A stretch of 64,000 bases of DNA from Kitasatospora sp. MAP5-34 (GTDB lineage Bacteria; Actinomycetota; Actinomycetes; Streptomycetales; Streptomycetaceae): assembly GCF_029894335.1 (NCBI RefSeq), contig NZ_JARXZC010000005.1, forward strand, positions 186,001 through 250,000, in the 5' to 3' direction. The stretch's first letter is position 1; every line of letters begins with the position of its first letter. Shown here piece after piece: positions 19,479 through 27,870 of the stretch. A program made the position numbers and the translations under genes. Under the pieces are notes generated by a model, which was given only the letters and a program-made list of their open reading frames with translations, did no database searches and was not told where the DNA came from.

Positions 19479-20234
19479 GTGACGCAGTACGCAGGGGGAG
19501 GGCAGGTGCCGCCGCGACCGCTCGGGCCACCTCCGGGACACCCCGGTCGGCTCACCGGCGCGCACCAGGTGTACCCGCCGCCGCCCGGCGTACGCCCCGC
19601 CGCCCCGCCCATCGCCACCGGGCACTTCCCACTGCCGACCGGCGTGCCGGTGCAGCTGCCCGCGCACCCGGCCACGACCGTCCCCCTCGCCGTGCTGCTG
19701 ATCGGCCCGGCGGGCGCGGGCAAGACCACCGTCGCCCGGCACTGGGCCGAGCGCCGCCCGACGGCGACGGCGCACATCAGCCTGGACGACGTCCGCGAGT
19801 GGGTGCAGGCCGGTTTCGCCAACCCGCAGTCGGGCTGGAACAACGCCTCCGAGGCCCAGTACCGGCTGGCCCGCCGCACCTGCGGCTTCGCCTGCCGCAA
19901 CTACCTGGCCAACGGGATCTCCTGCATCATCGACGACGCGGTCTTCCCCGACCGCCCGGCGGTCGGCCTCGGCGGCTGGAAGCGGCACATCGGCCCGGGC
20001 ATGATCCCCGTCATCCTGCTGCCCGGCCTCGACTCCGTGCTGGCCCGCAACGCCAGACGCGGCGGGAACCGTCGCCTCGCGGACGAGGAGGTCGCCCGCA
20101 TCCACGGCCGGATGGCCGGCTGGTACAACTCCGGCCTGCCGATCATCGACAACTCCCAGCTGGACGTCCCCGCGACGGCCGCCGCCCTCGACCAGGTGAT
20201 CACCGCCAGGCTGGCCGGTCGTCCCGTGCACTGA
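19479..20234 (+). CDS. P-loop NTPase / AAA-type kinase-like protein
   Basis: A 251-residue protein with a Pro-rich disordered N-terminus (about 1-65) and a P-loop domain: strand VPLAVLLIGPAGAGKTTVAR (Walker A near residues 75-82), then HISLDDVREW, and IIDDAVFPD as Walker B. It resembles zeta-toxin/kinase-like small P-loop proteins in fold but is not clearly any of them. GTG 19479 has GGGAGG 4 bases upstream. It occupies the usual position between aroQ and the pepQ-like gene in streptomycetes. Function is unknown. Confidence 0.75.
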   Translation: MTQYAGGGQVPPRPLGPPPGHPGRLTGAHQVYPPPPGVRPAAPPIATGHFPLPTGVPVQLPAHPATTVPLAVLLIGPAGAGKTTVARHWAERRPTATAHISLDDVREWVQAGFANPQSGWNNASEAQYRLARRTCGFACRNYLANGISCIIDDAVFPDRPAVGLGGWKRHIGPGMIPVILLPGLDSVLARNARRGGNRRLADEEVARIHGRMAGWYNSGLPIIDNSQLDVPATAAALDQVITARLAGRPVH

Positions 20235-20319
20235 GTGGTTCAGTCTCAGGCGCAGGGCTGTCAGGGCCGGCTGCGATGATGGACGGGTCGCATCGAACTC
20301 TCCCGGGGAGCTGCCGCCC

Positions 20320-21129
20320 GTGCCCGAAGGTCACATCATCCACCGCCTGGCCGCCGAGAACCACCGGTCCTTCGGCGAGCGGCCCGCGCGGGTCTCCAGC
20401 CCGCAGGGGCGGTTCGCCGAAGGTGCGGCGCTGATCGACGGGCAGGTGCTCGCCGACGCGGAGGCGCACGGCAAGCACCTCTTCCTCGGCTTCGAGGACG
20501 AGTCCTGGCTGCACATCCACCTCGGCCTCTACGGCGGCTTCACCTTCGGCAGCGGCCCGGCGCCCGCGCCGGTCGGCATGGTCCGGCTGCGTCTGGAGAA
20601 CGACGACGCCTACGCCGACCTGCGCGGGCCCACCACCTGCGAGCTGCTCACCCCGGCGGAGAAGGCGGCGGTGCACGCCCGGCTCGGCCCGGACCCGCTG
20701 CGCCCCGACGCCGACCCGGCCGCCGCCTGGCAGCGGATATCGCGCAGTGGCAGCACCATCGCCGCGCTGCTGATGGACCAGAAGGTGCTGGCGGGCGTCG
20801 GCAACGTCTACCGCGCGGAGGTGCTGTTCCGCCTCGGGATCGCCCCGCACCGGGCCGGGCGCGACGTGACCCGGGCGGAGTGGGACGCGATCTGGGCCGA
20901 CCTGGTCGCCCTGATGCGAGACGGCGTCGGCGCGGGCCGGATCGACACCGTCCGCCCCGAGCACACCCCCGAGGCGATGGGCCGCCCACCCCGGGTGGAC
21001 GACCACGGCGGCGAGGTCTACGTCTACCGCCGCGCCGCCATGCCCTGCCTGGTCTGCGGCGCCGACGTGCGCACCGAGACGCACGTCGCCCGCAACCTCT
21101 TCTGGTGCCCGGGCTGCCAGCAGCGCTGA
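20320..21129 (+). CDS. Fpg/Nei family DNA glycosylase (endonuclease VIII-like)
   Basis: A 269-residue base-excision enzyme removing oxidised bases. It starts PEGHIIHRLA, with catalytic Pro2/Glu3 of the Nei branch, includes AHGKHLFLGFE, the helix-two-turn-helix GSTIAALLMDQKVLAGVGNVYRAEVL region, and a C-terminal zinc finger CLVC ... CPGC. GTG 20320 is followed directly by Pro, as the mechanism requires, and GGGGAG lies 9 bases upstream. It resembles the actinobacterial Nei2 group; substrate choice is not deducible. Confidence 0.92.
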   Translation: MPEGHIIHRLAAENHRSFGERPARVSSPQGRFAEGAALIDGQVLADAEAHGKHLFLGFEDESWLHIHLGLYGGFTFGSGPAPAPVGMVRLRLENDDAYADLRGPTTCELLTPAEKAAVHARLGPDPLRPDADPAAAWQRISRSGSTIAALLMDQKVLAGVGNVYRAEVLFRLGIAPHRAGRDVTRAEWDAIWADLVALMRDGVGAGRIDTVRPEHTPEAMGRPPRVDDHGGEVYVYRRAAMPCLVCGADVRTETHVARNLFWCPGCQQR

Positions 21130-21148
21130 CGCCGCTGGTGACGGCCCG

Positions 21149-21946
21149 TCAGCTGTGCTTCCAGGTCACCGAGAAGGCGTTGCCGCCGGTGAGGGCGGAG
21201 GTGGTGGCCAGCGTGGTGCCATGGGAGAGCATGGTGATGTTCTCGGGGGAGAAGTGGCCGATCGGCCGGCCGTTGGCAGTGGCGTCGGTGAACGAGACCG
21301 TGTCGAAGTCGGCCAGCGGCAACGGCCCGAGGAAGTCGGACGGCGCCTCGGCGATCACCTCCGCCGAGGCGAGCTTCGCGCCGCGCAGGGTCCTGCTGAC
21401 GGAGTGGGTCCAGCCCTGCGTGATGTCCGAGAGCTTGAGGGTGAACGAGCCGCTGCCGTTGGTGGTGACGCTCGCCGTGAAGTGGTCACCGGCCCGGACC
21501 GGCTCGCGGTAGCTGACCGGGTAGGCCGGGTACATCTCGTACCAGGAGTAGTAGACGGGTGAGCCACTTGAGCAGTCGGCCTCGCTGCCGGTCTGCTCCA
21601 CCGAGCGGCTGCCGTCGCCGTCGAGCCCGACCCAGAAGCTCGACCACCGGTCGGTGGACGTGCAGATGACGGTCGGTTGGATCCAGCTGGCGCTGACGGC
21701 GGTGAACTTCGCACCGGTCGCGGCGTAGCCCGACCAGTTGCTGCTGGTGCCGTGCATCACCCCGCCGTGCGGGCCGGCGGGAGCCGAGTGCGGGGCGTCC
21801 GTTTCGGGCTCGGAGGGAGCGATGGGTGCCCGGGTGAGGGCCGGGGCCGGAGCGGGGGCCGGGTCGGCGAGCGCGGGGGTCGCACTGCCGAGGAGCGCGG
21901 CCAGGGCGGCAGAGGCGACGAGGGTGCGGTGACGTGCTGGGGACAT
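21149..21946 (-). CDS. G1 family (eqolisin-like) secreted glutamic endopeptidase
   Basis: A 265-residue secreted protein. The signal peptide (about residues 1-27, LVASAALAALLGSATPALA) is followed by a Pro/Ala-rich linker and a beta-rich domain: SSNWSGYAA, SASWIQPTV, FWVGLDGDGSRSVEQTGSEADC and ASAEVIAEAPS. The Gln in VEQTG and the Glu in AEVIAEA match the Gln/Glu dyad of the G1 family. Start 21946 is preferred over a further upstream ATG because the signal peptide begins there. It converges with the glycosylase gene. Extracellular acid-stable proteolysis is inferred. Confidence 0.85.
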   Translation of the reverse strand: MSPARHRTLVASAALAALLGSATPALADPAPAPAPALTRAPIAPSEPETDAPHSAPAGPHGGVMHGTSSNWSGYAATGAKFTAVSASWIQPTVICTSTDRWSSFWVGLDGDGSRSVEQTGSEADCSSGSPVYYSWYEMYPAYPVSYREPVRAGDHFTASVTTNGSGSFTLKLSDITQGWTHSVSRTLRGAKLASAEVIAEAPSDFLGPLPLADFDTVSFTDATANGRPIGHFSPENITMLSHGTTLATTSALTGGNAFSVTWKHS

Positions 21947-22014
21947 GGCTGCTCTCGGGCTGGAAGGGGGTGCGGCCCGCCGAGTTGTTGGCGTGCCGAC
22001 AATGTGGGCAACAG

Positions 22015-22045
22015 GGCATACCCGAACCGTGTGACGAATAGTCAA
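22015..22045 (-). promoter_or_regulatory. Candidate promoter of the G1 protease gene
   Basis: On the minus strand, TTGACT at 22045-22040 and GTATGC at 22021-22016 are separated by 18 bases, a fair SigA-like match about 70 bases upstream of the start. Confidence 0.4.
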
Positions 22046-22127
22046 ATGGTCGGGTAATCACCCGAATGTCCTGGATCTTCCTGGCTGCCCGGGGTTCAGC
22101 TGAGCGCGGCAACGCCTGAGCCGAGGC

Positions 22128-22496
22128 TCAGCTCGGCTCGCGGTACCCCAGCACCCCGTGGGCCAGCACCTCGGCGATCGACGGGTCGACCAGGCGGTAG
22201 CGGACCACCCGGCCGTCGCGGTCACCGGCGACCAGGGAGGCGGCCCGGAGCAGCCGCAGGGCCTGGGAGACGGCGGGGTCGCGCATGCCGGTGGCCACCG
22301 CGAGGTCCGAGACGGCGAGCGGGCCGGCCTCGTGCAGGGCGAGCAGGATGGCGAGCCGGCCGGGGTCGGCGAGCAGGGCGAAGCGTTCGGCCCAGGCGCG
22401 GACGTGTTCGGGGTCACCGATGGCCGCGATCGCCTCGCAGACCCGGTGCCCGTCGATGGTCCGGTGGTCTGCGCGGTCGGCGGGGACGAGATGCAT
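22128..22496 (-). CDS. ArsR/SmtB family winged-helix regulator
   Basis: A 122-residue regulator. The fold runs VRAWAERFALLADPGRLAIL, LAVSDLAVATGMRDPAVSQAL (recognition helix), LRLLRAASLVAGDRDGRVVRYRL (wing). Metal-ligand candidates are the N-terminal His residues (MHLVPADRADHRTIDGHRVC) and the C-terminal His. The start at MHLVPAD is chosen because no ribosome binding site precedes either candidate ATG (22496 or 22505), and a CACAAT -10-like element lies 7 bases before 22496, suggesting a leaderless mRNA. No transporter gene adjoins it, so the target is unknown. Confidence 0.8.
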   Translation of the reverse strand: MHLVPADRADHRTIDGHRVCEAIAAIGDPEHVRAWAERFALLADPGRLAILLALHEAGPLAVSDLAVATGMRDPAVSQALRLLRAASLVAGDRDGRVVRYRLVDPSIAEVLAHGVLGYREPS

Positions 22497-22621
22497 ACCC
22501 GGCATTGTGGCAGCCGGCGCCGACCCGGTCGGTCTTACCCGCCGCATCCCGGCCCGCCGGGCGCGCCACCAACGGACCGGCTCGACGGGCGGGCCGCCGG
22601 GGCCGTCCGTAGGCTCGGGAC

Positions 22622-23728
22622 ATGGCTGATGCGTACGCGGTCCGGCGTGAGCGCCTGAGGGAACACTGCAGTGCGTCGGGGGCCGATGCGGCGCTGATCA
22701 CCCGCGCCGCGAACGTCCGCTATCTCACCGGCTGCGCCCCCTGCGGGGCGACGTTGCTGCTGACCCGTGAGCGCGCCCTGCTGGCGCTGCCGGACGACCT
22801 GCCGCCGGACGACACCGGTGAGCACCTGCTCGGCGAGGATCTCACGCAGCTCCTCGTACCGGGCGAGGCCGACACCGCGCCCGCCGCCGCCGAGGCCGCC
22901 GCCCGGCTGCGGGTACGGGACCTGGCGGTCGAGGAGCACGATCTGACCGTCGCCCGCCACCGCGTGGTCGCCGGACTGGCCGAGGGCATCCGGCTGCGCG
23001 ACCTCGGGCAGACGGTCGAACAGTTGCGGGTGGTCAAGGACGAGCACGAGATCGCCGACCTGCGGATAGCGGCCGAGATCGCCGACCAGGCGCTCGGCGA
23101 GCTGCTGGAATCCATCCTGGTGGGCCGGACCGAACGGCATCTGGCGATGGAGCTGGAGCGGCGGATGATCGACCACGGCGCCGACCGCGCGGCCTTCCCG
23201 GTCTCCGTCGGCACCGGCACCCACTCCGGCCAGGAGGCTCACCAGCCGACCGATCGCCGGGTCGAGGAGGGCGATTTTCTGACCGTCGTACTCGGCGCCC
23301 GTTATCGGGGTTACGGGGTCTCCACCGCGCGTACGTTCGTGATCGGAGCGGCCCCGGCCCCCTGGCAGGTCGAGCTGCACCGGCTGGTTTTCCGGGCCCA
23401 GCGGGCCGCCCGGGAGGCGCTCGGGCCCGGTGTGGTGCAGCAGGTGCCCGACCAGGCGGCCCGCGAGATCCTGCAGGCGGCGGGGTACTCCGAGACCTCT
23501 CCGCACCCCGTCGGGCACGGCATTGGGCTGGAGATCCGGGAGGCGCCGCGTCTCGGGCCCTCGGACATGGGTAAACTGGACAATCGCGTGCCGGTCACCG
23601 TCGGCCCAGGGGTACACATCCCGGGCAAGGGCGGGGTCCGGATCGAGGACACGCTCGTGGTACGTCCCCTCGAAGAGGGCGGGCCCGAGCTGCTCACCAT
23701 CACGACCAAGGAGCTCCTCGCCCTGTAG
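22622..23728 (+). CDS. M24 (Xaa-Pro peptidase)-like protein with lost metal ligands
   Basis: A 368-residue protein with creatinase-like N-terminal and pita-bread C-terminal domains, ending in [12 protein letters not shown]. Aligned by eye to the metal site of Xaa-Pro peptidases, the Asp of TIDFGA is Val (LTVVLGA), the Asp of the next ligand position is Ser (YGVSTARTF), the His in [10 protein letters not shown] is kept, the Glu in the VEPG motif is Gly (VGPGVH), and the last Glu (RIED) is kept. It is therefore unlikely to be an active two-metal peptidase. It stands just upstream of efp, as in other streptomycetes, where it is usually annotated as pepQ. Confidence 0.85.
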   Translation: MADAYAVRRERLREHCSASGADAALITRAANVRYLTGCAPCGATLLLTRERALLALPDDLPPDDTGEHLLGEDLTQLLVPGEADTAPAAAEAAARLRVRDLAVEEHDLTVARHRVVAGLAEGIRLRDLGQTVEQLRVVKDEHEIADLRIAAEIADQALGELLESILVGRTERHLAMELERRMIDHGADRAAFPVSVGTGTHSGQEAHQPTDRRVEEGDFLTVVLGARYRGYGVSTARTFVIGAAPAPWQVELHRLVFRAQRAAREALGPGVVQQVPDQAAREILQAAGYSETSPHPVGHGIGLEIREAPRLGPSDMGKLDNRVPVTVGPGVHIPGKGGVRIEDTLVVRPLEEGGPELLTITTKELLAL

Positions 23729-23796
23729 CCCCGCTGACGCGGGGTCAGGCCGCACCCCTTGGTTCCTTGACAGCTATATCAGGAGTAAGTGCGCCC

Positions 23797-24360
23797 GTGG
23801 CTTCCACGAACGATCTCAAGAACGGCATGGTCCTCAAGCTCGACGGTGGCAAGCTGTGGTCCGTCGTCGAGTTCCAGCACGTCAAGCCCGGCAAGGGCCC
23901 GGCCTTCGTGCGTACGAAGCTCAAGGAGGTCCTGACCGGTAAGGTCGTCGACAAGACCTTCAACGCCGGTACCAAGGTCGAGACCGCCTCCGTCGACAAG
24001 CGTGGGATGCAGTTCTCCTACAAGGACGGCGAGCAGTTCGTGTTCATGGACACGGACACCTACGACCAGATCATGGTCGGCCCCGAGGTCGTCGGCGACG
24101 CCGCCAAGTACCTGCTGGAGGGCTTCGAGGCCCTGGTCGCGATGTACGAGGGCGCCGCCATCTACATCGAGCTCCCCGCCTCCGTCGAGCTGGTCATCTC
24201 GCACACCGAGCCCGGTGTCCAGGGCGACCGCTCCACCGGCGGTTCCAAGCCGGCCACCCTGGAGACCGGCGCCGAGATCGGCGTGCCGCTCTTCATCGTC
24301 ACCGGTGAGAAGATCAAGGTCGACACCCGCGACGGCAGCTACCTCGGGCGGGTTAAGTAA
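23797..24360 (+). CDS. efp: Elongation factor P
   Basis: A 187-residue, three-domain factor that relieves ribosome stalling at polyproline. The tip loop is [10 protein letters not shown] with Lys33; the Pro-flanked loop resembles the actinobacterial form reported to work without lysine modification. C-terminal markers are [18 protein letters not shown] and [18 protein letters not shown] 23797 is chosen because it gives the family N-terminus ([12 protein letters not shown]); AGGAG lies 11 bases upstream. nusB starts 2 bases after its stop. Confidence 0.97.
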   Translation: MASTNDLKNGMVLKLDGGKLWSVVEFQHVKPGKGPAFVRTKLKEVLTGKVVDKTFNAGTKVETASVDKRGMQFSYKDGEQFVFMDTDTYDQIMVGPEVVGDAAKYLLEGFEALVAMYEGAAIYIELPASVELVISHTEPGVQGDRSTGGSKPATLETGAEIGVPLFIVTGEKIKVDTRDGSYLGRVK

Positions 24361-24362
24361 AA

Positions 24363-24806
24363 GTGTCGGCTGCACGTAGCAAGGCCCGTACGCGGGCCTT
24401 CCAAATCCTCTTCGAGGCCGACCATCGCGGTGTCGACCCGCAGCGTGTGCTCGCTGACTGGGTGGGCCGCGCGCGCGACCCGAAGCCGGACGAGGGTACG
24501 CCGCAGGTCGGCGAGTACACCATGCAGCTGATCGAGGGGTACGTCCAGTACGCCCGTCGCATCGACGAGCTGATCTCCACGTACGCCGTGGGCTGGACGC
24601 TCGACCGGATGCCGATCGTGGACCGCAACGTCCTGCGGCTCGGCGCCTACGAGCTGCTCTGGGAGGACGGCGTCCCGGACGCGGTCGTCCTGGACGAGGC
24701 CGTCGAGATCGCCAAGGAGTACTCCACGGACGACTCCCCGGCGTTCGTCAACGGTCTGCTCGCGCGGTTCCTGGAGCTCAAGCCCTCCATCCGCCGGGCC
24801 GAGTAG
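24363..24806 (+). CDS. nusB: Transcription antitermination factor NusB
   Basis: A 147-residue all-helical RNA-binding protein of the rRNA antitermination complex (with NusE/S10). ARSKARTRAFQILFEAD is the Arg-rich N-terminal helix; VLRLGAYELLWEDGVPDAVVLDEAVEIAKEYS and FVNGLLARFL are hallmark segments. GTG 24363 is 2 bases from the efp stop, so the genes are co-transcribed; a strong hairpin follows. Confidence 0.96.
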   Translation: MSAARSKARTRAFQILFEADHRGVDPQRVLADWVGRARDPKPDEGTPQVGEYTMQLIEGYVQYARRIDELISTYAVGWTLDRMPIVDRNVLRLGAYELLWEDGVPDAVVLDEAVEIAKEYSTDDSPAFVNGLLARFLELKPSIRRAE

Positions 24807-24842
24807 TAGCGTCGCTTTTCGTTTCATCGCAGTCGTCGTATT

Positions 24843-24882
24843 CGCGAAGGCCGCCGGACCTCCTGGTCCGGCGGCCTTCGCG
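24843..24882 (+). terminator. efp-nusB terminator
   Basis: An 18-bp perfect stem (CGCGAAGGCCGCCGGACC and complement) with loop TCCT, 36 bases after nusB. Confidence 0.88.
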
Positions 24883-24909
24883 TGCTCAGAAGTGCTGGCG
24901 TATCTTGGC

Positions 24910-24921
24910 TACCGATCGGTA
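24910..24921. promoter_or_regulatory. 12-bp palindrome upstream of the thioesterase-like gene
   Basis: TACCGATCGGTA is a perfect palindrome 27 bases before the ATG at 24949, a likely operator position. The cognate regulator is not identifiable here. Confidence 0.4.
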
Positions 24922-24948
24922 ACCTTGGAGCAGAGGGGCGCCACAGCC

Positions 24949-25785
24949 ATGACCACCGCGATCCGCAGCGAGTTCGACCGGGGCATCGCCCTGACCCCCG
25001 CCCCGGCGGAACCGGGCCGCTACCACGGCGAGCTGGACCCCGGCTGGCAGATCGGCGGCGGCATCAACGGCGGACTGCTGCTCGCCGTCGCCGGCCACGC
25101 GCTCTCGCTGAGACTCGGCGAGGACGGCGGGCACGTCGACCCGGTCTCGATCAGCGGCTACTACCTGTCGGCCGCCCGCCCCGGCCCGGTCGAGGTCGGC
25201 ACCGAGCTGGTCCGCCGTGGCCGCAGCCTCTCCACCGGCACCGCCTCGATGTTCCAGGACGGGCAGGAGCGGCTGCGCGTGCTCGCCACGTACGGGGACC
25301 TCGGCGCGGGCAACGGCGAGGTGCGGACCTCCGCCCGGCCGCCGCAGCTGCCGCCGCCCGAGCAGTGCGTCGGCATGGAGCACGCCCCGAAGTCGATGAT
25401 CGACCAGGCCGCGCTGCTGGAGCGGTTCGACCTGCGGCTCGACCCGTCCACCGTCGGCTGGGCCCTTGGCAAACCCTCCGGGGAGGGCCGCATCCAGGGG
25501 TGGTTCAAGCTCGCCGACGGCCGCGAGCCGGACCCGCTGCTGCTGCTCCTGGTCGCCGACGCACTCCCGCCGGCCACCTTCGACCTCGGCATGCCGGGGT
25601 GGGCGCCGACCATCGAACTGACCGTCCACCTGCGGGCCAGGCCCGTCCCCGGCTGGCTGCGGGTCAGCCACGCCACCCGCAACCTCGCCGACGGGTACTT
25701 CGAGGAGGACGCCGAGGTCTGGGACGAGTCCGGCCGCCTGGTCGCGCAGTCCCGCCAGCTCGCCCGGGCACCGCGAGCGCAGTAG
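24949..25785 (+). CDS. Thioesterase family protein (TesB/acyl-CoA thioesterase-like)
   Basis: A 278-residue double-hotdog protein. First half: DPGWQIGGGINGGLLLAVAGHAL (central helix) and PVSISGYYLSAARPGPVEVGTELVRRGRSLST; second half: DPLLLLLVADALPPATFD and PTIELTVHLRARPVPGWLRV with DGYFEEDAEVWDESGRLVAQS. Length and order match TesB-like acyl-CoA thioesterases. ATG 24949 has GAGGGG about 10 bases upstream. It stands alone between two terminator or repeat regions. The substrate is unknown. Confidence 0.82.
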   Translation: MTTAIRSEFDRGIALTPAPAEPGRYHGELDPGWQIGGGINGGLLLAVAGHALSLRLGEDGGHVDPVSISGYYLSAARPGPVEVGTELVRRGRSLSTGTASMFQDGQERLRVLATYGDLGAGNGEVRTSARPPQLPPPEQCVGMEHAPKSMIDQAALLERFDLRLDPSTVGWALGKPSGEGRIQGWFKLADGREPDPLLLLLVADALPPATFDLGMPGWAPTIELTVHLRARPVPGWLRVSHATRNLADGYFEEDAEVWDESGRLVAQSRQLARAPRAQ

Positions 25786-25946
25786 ACCTGCCGTCGGCCG
25801 GTGGTGGTCGAGCTGAGTAGATCGATCAGATGTTCACTGTCAGTTACAGCTCTGTGACATGCGGTGTGTGTGCGCTCGGCCGGGGAGGGGAGGAAGAGGG
25901 TCAGCGGCACTGCCGCCGCTCTCGTCCCCCACCCCCAGGAGCCCCG

Positions 25947-26822
25947 ATGTCGCGGAACGGCCGCAACCCTCGCACTGCCCGCTGCGCCGCTGCCACCCCG
26001 GGCCGGGGGCAGGACCGGCGTGAGGAGCAGGTGTTCCTGACGGGGATCCTGACCAGCCGCGCGGACTTCGAGGCGGCCAAGCCGTGGCGCCTCACCGATG
26101 CCGCCGACTTCGACAGCTACCTGCTGGACACGGCCGTCCTGCTCGCCGACGCCCGGTGTGCGTTCGGGGTCGTCCAGGCCCGGATGTTCCACCCCGGGGA
26201 CTTCACCGACTTCTGCCTGCTGCACCGCCTGGACCCGGCGGAGCCGTCCGCGCGGGACCGCTACCTGGTCAACCCGCCGCTGCAGACCCAGCTGCTCCCG
26301 TACAAGGGTGAGGAGCTCTCGGGCGACTTCATCCCGAGGCTGGTCCGGGCCCGGGAGAGTGGTCTGACGATGCGCCATGTCGACCTGCTGCTGGACGGCG
26401 GGCTGTTCGGGCCGGAGGAGGAGGTCGGGCCGAGGGTCCGTCAGGCGTACCAGCAGGGGGCCGAGTTGTTCCGGCGGATGCTGGTCGGGGCGGGGTGCGG
26501 GATGTTCCGGTTCCGCTGCACCGTGGAGGCCCCGGGCGGGTTGCTGGAGGCGGAGGCGCGGATCCTGCACTGGGAGGACGGCGTCGTCCGGCTCAACGAC
26601 GAGGATCTCGACCTGGTCTGCGCCGTACTCTGCGCGGGGCTGGCCCTGGAGCTGCCGGGCGCGGCGCTGCTCGCCGGGTCGCAGGGGTCGGCGGGTGCCT
26701 GCGGCGAGTACCGGCAGGTGGCCTGGGCCTGGCAGAGCACGGGCTGCGGGTACGCCCCCGCCGCCGTGCACCTGGGGGACATCGAGGCGCGGCCGGGCTT
26801 CGGTCTCGGCACGGTCTGCTGA
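25947..26822 (+). CDS. Hypothetical protein, family not recognised
   Basis: A 291-residue protein beginning with a basic, probably disordered stretch (MSRNGRNPRTARC...), then a globular region with DFDSYLLDTAVLLADARCAFGV, RMFHPGDFTDFCLLHRLDP, and a C-terminal half with MFRFRCTVEAPGG, LDLVCAVLCAGLALELPGAALL and CGEYRQVAWAWQSTGCGYAP. It has seven or more Cys, no signal peptide and no clear membrane helix. ATG 25947 has AGGAG 5 bases upstream. I cannot assign a function. Confidence 0.7.
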   Translation: MSRNGRNPRTARCAAATPGRGQDRREEQVFLTGILTSRADFEAAKPWRLTDAADFDSYLLDTAVLLADARCAFGVVQARMFHPGDFTDFCLLHRLDPAEPSARDRYLVNPPLQTQLLPYKGEELSGDFIPRLVRARESGLTMRHVDLLLDGGLFGPEEEVGPRVRQAYQQGAELFRRMLVGAGCGMFRFRCTVEAPGGLLEAEARILHWEDGVVRLNDEDLDLVCAVLCAGLALELPGAALLAGSQGSAGACGEYRQVAWAWQSTGCGYAPAAVHLGDIEARPGFGLGTVC

Positions 26823-26842
26823 AGGCTCCGCCGGTACGCCAA

Positions 26843-26918
26843 AGGGGCGCGGGGACTGCGCGAAAGCGGTAGGGCACACGCTGGTGCCTTCCGATCTCGC
26901 GCAGTTCCCCGCGCCCCT
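26843..26918. repeat. Intergenic repeat, copy 1 (both arms)
   Basis: AGGGGCGCGGGGACTGCGCG and, 34 bases on, TCGCGCAGTTCCCCGCGCCC form an imperfect inverted repeat between the converging hypothetical gene and bldD. It is one of five copies of this family in the window. Confidence 0.88.
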
Positions 26919-26969
26919 ACAAGCTCACCGGTTGCCCGCAGAGTGACGTTTCTGCATTGAACCGAGCGG

Positions 26970-27473
26970 TCAGCTCGCGTCCTCGTCGCGCACCGCACGG
27001 CGCGCGTCCGGGTTCAGCACGCCCCAGCTGATCAGCTGCTCGGTGAGGATCGACGGCGACTGGTCGTAGATCACGGCCAGCGTGCGCAGGTCGTCCTGGC
27101 GGATCGACAGCACCTTGCCGTTGTAGTCGCCGCGCTGGCTCTGGATCGTGGCCGCGTAGCGCTGGAGCGGGCCGGCCTTCTCGGACGGCACCTGGGTCAG
27201 TCTCTCCAGGTCGAGCACCAGGCGCGGCGGCGGCTCGGCCGCGCCGCCCGGGGTGCCGCCGGGCAGCAGCTCCTGGACCGGCACGCCGTAGAACTCCGCG
27301 AGCTCGGCCAGGCGCTGCACCGTCACCGCACGGTCGCCGCGCTCGTAGGAGCCGACGACGACAGCCTTCCAGCGCCCCTGGGACTTCTCCTCGACGCCGT
27401 GCAGGGAGAGCCCCTGCTGAGTGCGGATCGCTCGGAGCTTGCCCCCGAGTTGCTTCGCGTAGTCGCTGGACAT
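26970..27473 (-). CDS. bldD: Developmental master regulator BldD
   Basis: A 167-residue repressor of sporulation genes in streptomycetes. The N-terminal helix-turn-helix (about residues 5-62) contains KLRAIRTQQGLSLHGVEEKS and VVGSYERGDRAVTVQRLAEL. The C-terminal domain binds cyclic di-GMP; its signature RGD-x8-RQDD is intact (RGDYNGKVLSIRQDD). Length and sequence match BldD closely. Start 27473 has GGGGAG upstream. A palindrome matching BldD-type sites lies about 110 bases upstream, consistent with autoregulation. Confidence 0.98.
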   Translation of the reverse strand: MSSDYAKQLGGKLRAIRTQQGLSLHGVEEKSQGRWKAVVVGSYERGDRAVTVQRLAELAEFYGVPVQELLPGGTPGGAAEPPPRLVLDLERLTQVPSEKAGPLQRYAATIQSQRGDYNGKVLSIRQDDLRTLAVIYDQSPSILTEQLISWGVLNPDARRAVRDEDAS

Positions 27474-27578
27474 TGGTCTCCCCGGACGAGATTGCTTCGC
27501 GTTGAGTGTGGTCACGAGTGACGGAGGTGCCTGACCGCCGATCCGCCGGGTGCTACCGGTGGGTTCGTCGGGCGTCTC

Positions 27579-27598
27579 GTAACTCACTGTGAGGTTAC
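27579..27598 (-). promoter_or_regulatory. Candidate BldD operator
   Basis: GTAACTCACTGTGAGGTTAC contains the inverted CTCAC/GTGAG half-sites expected of BldD; a further AGTGAG lies at 27603-27608. Position upstream of bldD fits autorepression. Confidence 0.6.
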
Positions 27599-27824
27599 GT
27601 AGAGTGAGGTATTCGAGTCAAGCCGAATGGGGCAGTCGTGCGAATAGCCCGCGTCCGGAGCATTAACCGCCGCTGGTCGGCCGGGTGGACCTGAGGTGTC
27701 GCGAACCGGAACGTCCGTACGCCGCTCCCCGGACCGCCCACGTGCCGCCTGACCGGCCAAGGCCCGGGCGCTGTTACGATGGGTCCGGCTTCCGGCGCGA
27801 CCGGTGCGGCCACTCCCAAGACAT

Positions 27825-27856
27825 CCTTTAAGGCCCGTCCAGTGAGGCGGGGAAGG
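27825..27856 (+). promoter_or_regulatory. PyrR-binding RNA element in the pyr leader
   Basis: GTCCAGTGAGGCGGGGAAGG matches the conserved PyrR-binding loop (CCAGAGAGGC ... AAGG). CCTT pairs with AAGG and CCCG with CGGG to form the expected hairpin. AAGGAGGT, the pyrR ribosome binding site, overlaps the 3' strand, so PyrR with UMP would hide it: translational repression, as described for mycobacteria, rather than attenuation. Confidence 0.82.
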
Positions 27857-27870
27857 AGGTCGGCTTCGGC

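Larger units (their letters stand above)
27474..27870. promoter_or_regulatory. bldD-pyrR divergent control region (397 bases)
   Basis: A divergent intergenic region with no gene. It holds a BldD-like palindrome (27579-27598), a TACGAT -10 candidate at 27775-27780 for pyrR, and the PyrR RNA-binding element (27825-27856). Nothing else is recognised. Confidence 0.7.

Noticed and set aside
22116-22131. CTGAGCC-GA-GGCTCAG as the ArsR terminator
   Set aside because: The stem overlaps the stop codon and has only a two-base loop; too weak to call.
23767-23796. TTGACA before efp as a -35
   Set aside because: No -10 at 16-19 bases; the following stretch holds the ribosome binding site and start codon.
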